From the NCBI GenBank assembly GCA_041580375.1, contig JBFGDZ010000014.1:1-36214 (forward strand): 36,214 bases of DNA, in the 5' to 3' direction. The notes beneath the pieces were generated by a model that was not told the DNA's origin, searched no databases, and worked only from the letters and a program-made list of their open reading frames with translations. Source of the stretch: JAPUIN01 sp041580375 (GTDB lineage Bacteria > Acidobacteriota > Polarisedimenticolia > Gp22-AA2). Shown here in pieces: positions 34,222-36,214 of this stretch; position 1 is the stretch's first letter, and the number at the start of each line of letters is the position of its first letter. Position numbers and translations under genes: made by a program.

Positions 34222-36214
34222 ATGTCGGATTCCATCGTCATCAAGGGCGCCGCCGAGCACAATCTCAAACAGATCGATCTCACCCTGCCCCGGAACCGCC
34301 TCATCGTGCTGACCGGGCTCTCCGGATCGGGGAAGTCCTCGCTGGCTTTCGACACCATCTACGCGGAGGGGCAGCGCCGGTACGTCGAGTCGTTGTCGGC
34401 CTACGCCCGTCAGTTCCTGGAGCAGATGGAGAAGCCGGAGGTCGAGTCGATCGAGGGCCTGTCCCCCGCCATCTCGATCGAGCAGAAGACGACGTCGAGA
34501 AACCCGCGCTCGACGGTCGGGACCGTGACCGAGATCTACGACTACATGCGGCTGCTCTTCGCCCGCGTCGGGGTTCCCCACTGCCACAAGTGCGGGCGTC
34601 CGATCGCACGCCAGACCGTCCAGCAGATGGTGGATCAGCTGCTCGAGCTTCCCGGCGGCACGAAGATCCAGGTGCTCGCCCCGATCGTGCGCGGCCGCAA
34701 GGGAGAGTACCGCAAGCAGCTCCTCGAGGTGATGCGCAAGGGATTCGTGCGCGCCCGCGTGGACGGCAGGGTCGTCGAGATCGAATCGGGCATCACGCTG
34801 GACAAGAAGAAGAAGCACACCATCGAGATCGTCGTGGATCGTCTGGTGATGAAACCGGAGATCAGAAACCGCCTCACCGACTCCATGGAGACGGCGCTCA
34901 AGCTGGCGGAGGGTCTCGCCACGGTGAACGTTCTCGGGGAGGATGCGCGCGACGTCATCTTCTCGGACACCTTCGCCTGCACCACCTGCGGCGTCTCGGT
35001 TCCCGAGCTGGCTCCGCGCATGTTCTCCTTCAACTCGCCCTATGGCGCCTGTCCTTCGTGCGACGGTCTGGGGGCGCATCTGGAGATCGATCCGGACAAG
35101 ATCGTCACCCATCCCGGCCAGTCGGTCGCGCAGGGCGCGATCGGAGGAACCTGGGGGTTCGGCAAGTCGATGCTGCGCATGGCGCTGGCGGCCATGGCCC
35201 GCAAGATGAGGTTCGATGCCGACCGGCCGTTCGAGAACCTGCCGAAGGAGGCGCAGCGCCAGCTCCTCTACGGGAGCGGCGACACCGAGTACAACTTCGA
35301 GTACGTGGAGGGGCGCAACCGCTACTACTTCCGCAAGTCGTTCCAAGGGGTCATCCCATCTCTCATGCGGCGCTACCGCGAGACGGAGTCGTCGTCGCTC
35401 CGGGACGAGATCGAGCGCTACATGTCGCTCGAGCCGTGCGGGGCGTGCGAGGGCGCCCGCCTGAAGGAGGAGTCACTGGCCGTCAAGGTCGCGGGGCAGA
35501 GCATCGCCCACTACACGTCCCTCACCATCGAGGGTGCGATGCGGGCATTCGAGGCGATGAAACTGTCGGCGCGGGAGCGTCACATCGCTCACCAGGTGCT
35601 CAAGGAGATACGGGAGCGGCTCGGGTTTCTGCTGAACGTCGGCCTGGGCTACCTGGCGCTGTCGAGGACCGCCGCCACGCTGTCCGGCGGGGAGGGGCAG
35701 CGGATCCGCCTCGCGACCCAGATCGGCTCGCGGCTCACCGGCGTGCTCTACGTGCTGGACGAGCCGTCCATCGGCCTCCACCAGCGGGACAACCGCAAGC
35801 TGCTCGATACGCTCCGCGCCATGCGCGATCTGGGCAACACCGTCATCGTCGTGGAGCACGACGACGAGACGATCCGATCCTGCGATCATGTGGTCGATCT
35901 CGGGCCGGGGGCCGGCGACGCGGGAGGGCGCGTGGTGGCCCAGGGGACGCCGCAGGAGATCGCCGCCCACCCCACCTCGCTCACCGGCCAGTACCTGTCG
36001 GGGCGCCGCTCGATCCCCATGCCGGAGACGCGCCGACCCGCGCCGGGGGGCGATCGCGCCGGGCGCGGCTGGCTCGTCCTGCAGGGCGCCGCCGAGAACA
36101 ATCTGAAGTCGATCGACGCGCGATTCCCGCTTGGACTGTTCACCTGCGTGTGCGGGGTTTCCGGGTCGGGCAAGAGCACCCTCGTGAACGAGACGCTGTA
36201 CAAAGCGCTCGCCA
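34222..36214 (+). CDS. uvrA: Excinuclease ABC subunit A (3' end outside window)
   Basis: The first 664 residues of the DNA-damage recognition ATPase of nucleotide excision repair; E. coli UvrA is about 940. Visible are Walker A GLSGSGKSS (32-40), the conserved AEGQRRYVESLSAYARQFLE, and a CHKCG pair near 120. A zinc module lies near 253-280 (CTTCG, then MFSFNSPYGACPSCDGLG), followed by the signature LSGGEGQRIRLATQIGSRLT and Walker B YVLDEPSIGLHQRDN. The second Walker A, GVSGSGKST, comes just before the edge. A GGAGG lies 15 nt before the ATG, farther than usual; no better in-frame start is seen. Confidence 0.96.
   Translation, partial: MSDSIVIKGAAEHNLKQIDLTLPRNRLIVLTGLSGSGKSSLAFDTIYAEGQRRYVESLSAYARQFLEQMEKPEVESIEGLSPAISIEQKTTSRNPRSTVGTVTEIYDYMRLLFARVGVPHCHKCGRPIARQTVQQMVDQLLELPGGTKIQVLAPIVRGRKGEYRKQLLEVMRKGFVRARVDGRVVEIESGITLDKKKKHTIEIVVDRLVMKPEIRNRLTDSMETALKLAEGLATVNVLGEDARDVIFSDTFACTTCGVSVPELAPRMFSFNSPYGACPSCDGLGAHLEIDPDKIVTHPGQSVAQGAIGGTWGFGKSMLRMALAAMARKMRFDADRPFENLPKEAQRQLLYGSGDTEYNFEYVEGRNRYYFRKSFQGVIPSLMRRYRETESSSLRDEIERYMSLEPCGACEGARLKEESLAVKVAGQSIAHYTSLTIEGAMRAFEAMKLSARERHIAHQVLKEIRERLGFLLNVGLGYLALSRTAATLSGGEGQRIRLATQIGSRLTGVLYVLDEPSIGLHQRDNRKLLDTLRAMRDLGNTVIVVEHDDETIRSCDHVVDLGPGAGDAGGRVVAQGTPQEIAAHPTSLTGQYLSGRRSIPMPETRRPAPGGDRAGRGWLVLQGAAENNLKSIDARFPLGLFTCVCGVSGSGKSTLVNETLYKALA

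Overview
This is a GC-rich, gene-dense bacterial chromosome segment. About 28 protein genes, nearly all recognisable, sit on both strands with short gaps. HflK/HflC, a probable lipoprotein, several exported proteins with signal peptides and a KefB-type antiporter suggest a Gram-negative-type cell. GC content and gene order resemble uncultured Acidobacteriota or related candidate phyla, but nothing in the window fixes the phylum. There is no phage, plasmid, CRISPR or transposase gene.

Layout. 1-2.8 kb: the end of a DUF1579 protein, a redoxin/YVTN-propeller gene with an in-frame UGA where the redox-active Cys belongs (a probable selenoprotein), and a convergent TerB-like gene. 2.9-4.9 kb: hflK-hflC. 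4.9-5.2 kb: two abutting palindromic repeat elements. 5.2-10.4 kb: a three-gene biotin-dependent acyl-CoA carboxylase on the minus strand, divergent from a MaoC hydratase and a CitE-like lyase. 10.5-13.2 kb: ettA and a membrane HEXXH peptidase. 13.3-17.4 kb: a four-gene operon (Rossmann protein, SDR, class III aminotransferase, SDR) of unknown substrate. 17.5-21.4 kb: an exported methyltransferase-like protein, a UGT-type glycosyltransferase, a lipoprotein, a PilZ protein and a 57-residue protein. 21.5-26.7 kb: tRNA-Ser(UGA), a KefB-type antiporter, a zinc-ribbon membrane protein and serS. 26.7-32.8 kb: a small HEXXH protein, galU, an FmdB-type zinc ribbon, an exported HEXXH/TPR protein, murA, a HIT protein and a small membrane protein. 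32.8-36.2 kb: a D-2-hydroxyacid dehydrogenase, a second copy of the palindromic repeat, and uvrA running off the end.

How the genes work together. The 5.2-10.4 kb block looks like one acyl-CoA pathway: carboxylation, hydration, then C-C cleavage, similar in gene content to actinobacterial leucine/itaconate clusters. The 13.3-17.4 kb operon probably oxidises and aminates one small molecule. GalU and MurA supply nucleotide sugars and peptidoglycan precursors. SerS charges tRNA-Ser and, if the organism decodes UGA as selenocysteine, would also charge tRNA-Sec.

Most notable: (1) the UGA-containing UPYC redoxin with a SECIS-like hairpin starting 14 nt after the UGA, in a protein fused to a beta-propeller; (2) an intergenic repeat family with AGGAGCCTGTCCG ends, present as two full elements and three end fragments; (3) several -10 boxes placed 7-10 nt before the start codon with no ribosome binding site, suggesting leaderless mRNAs.
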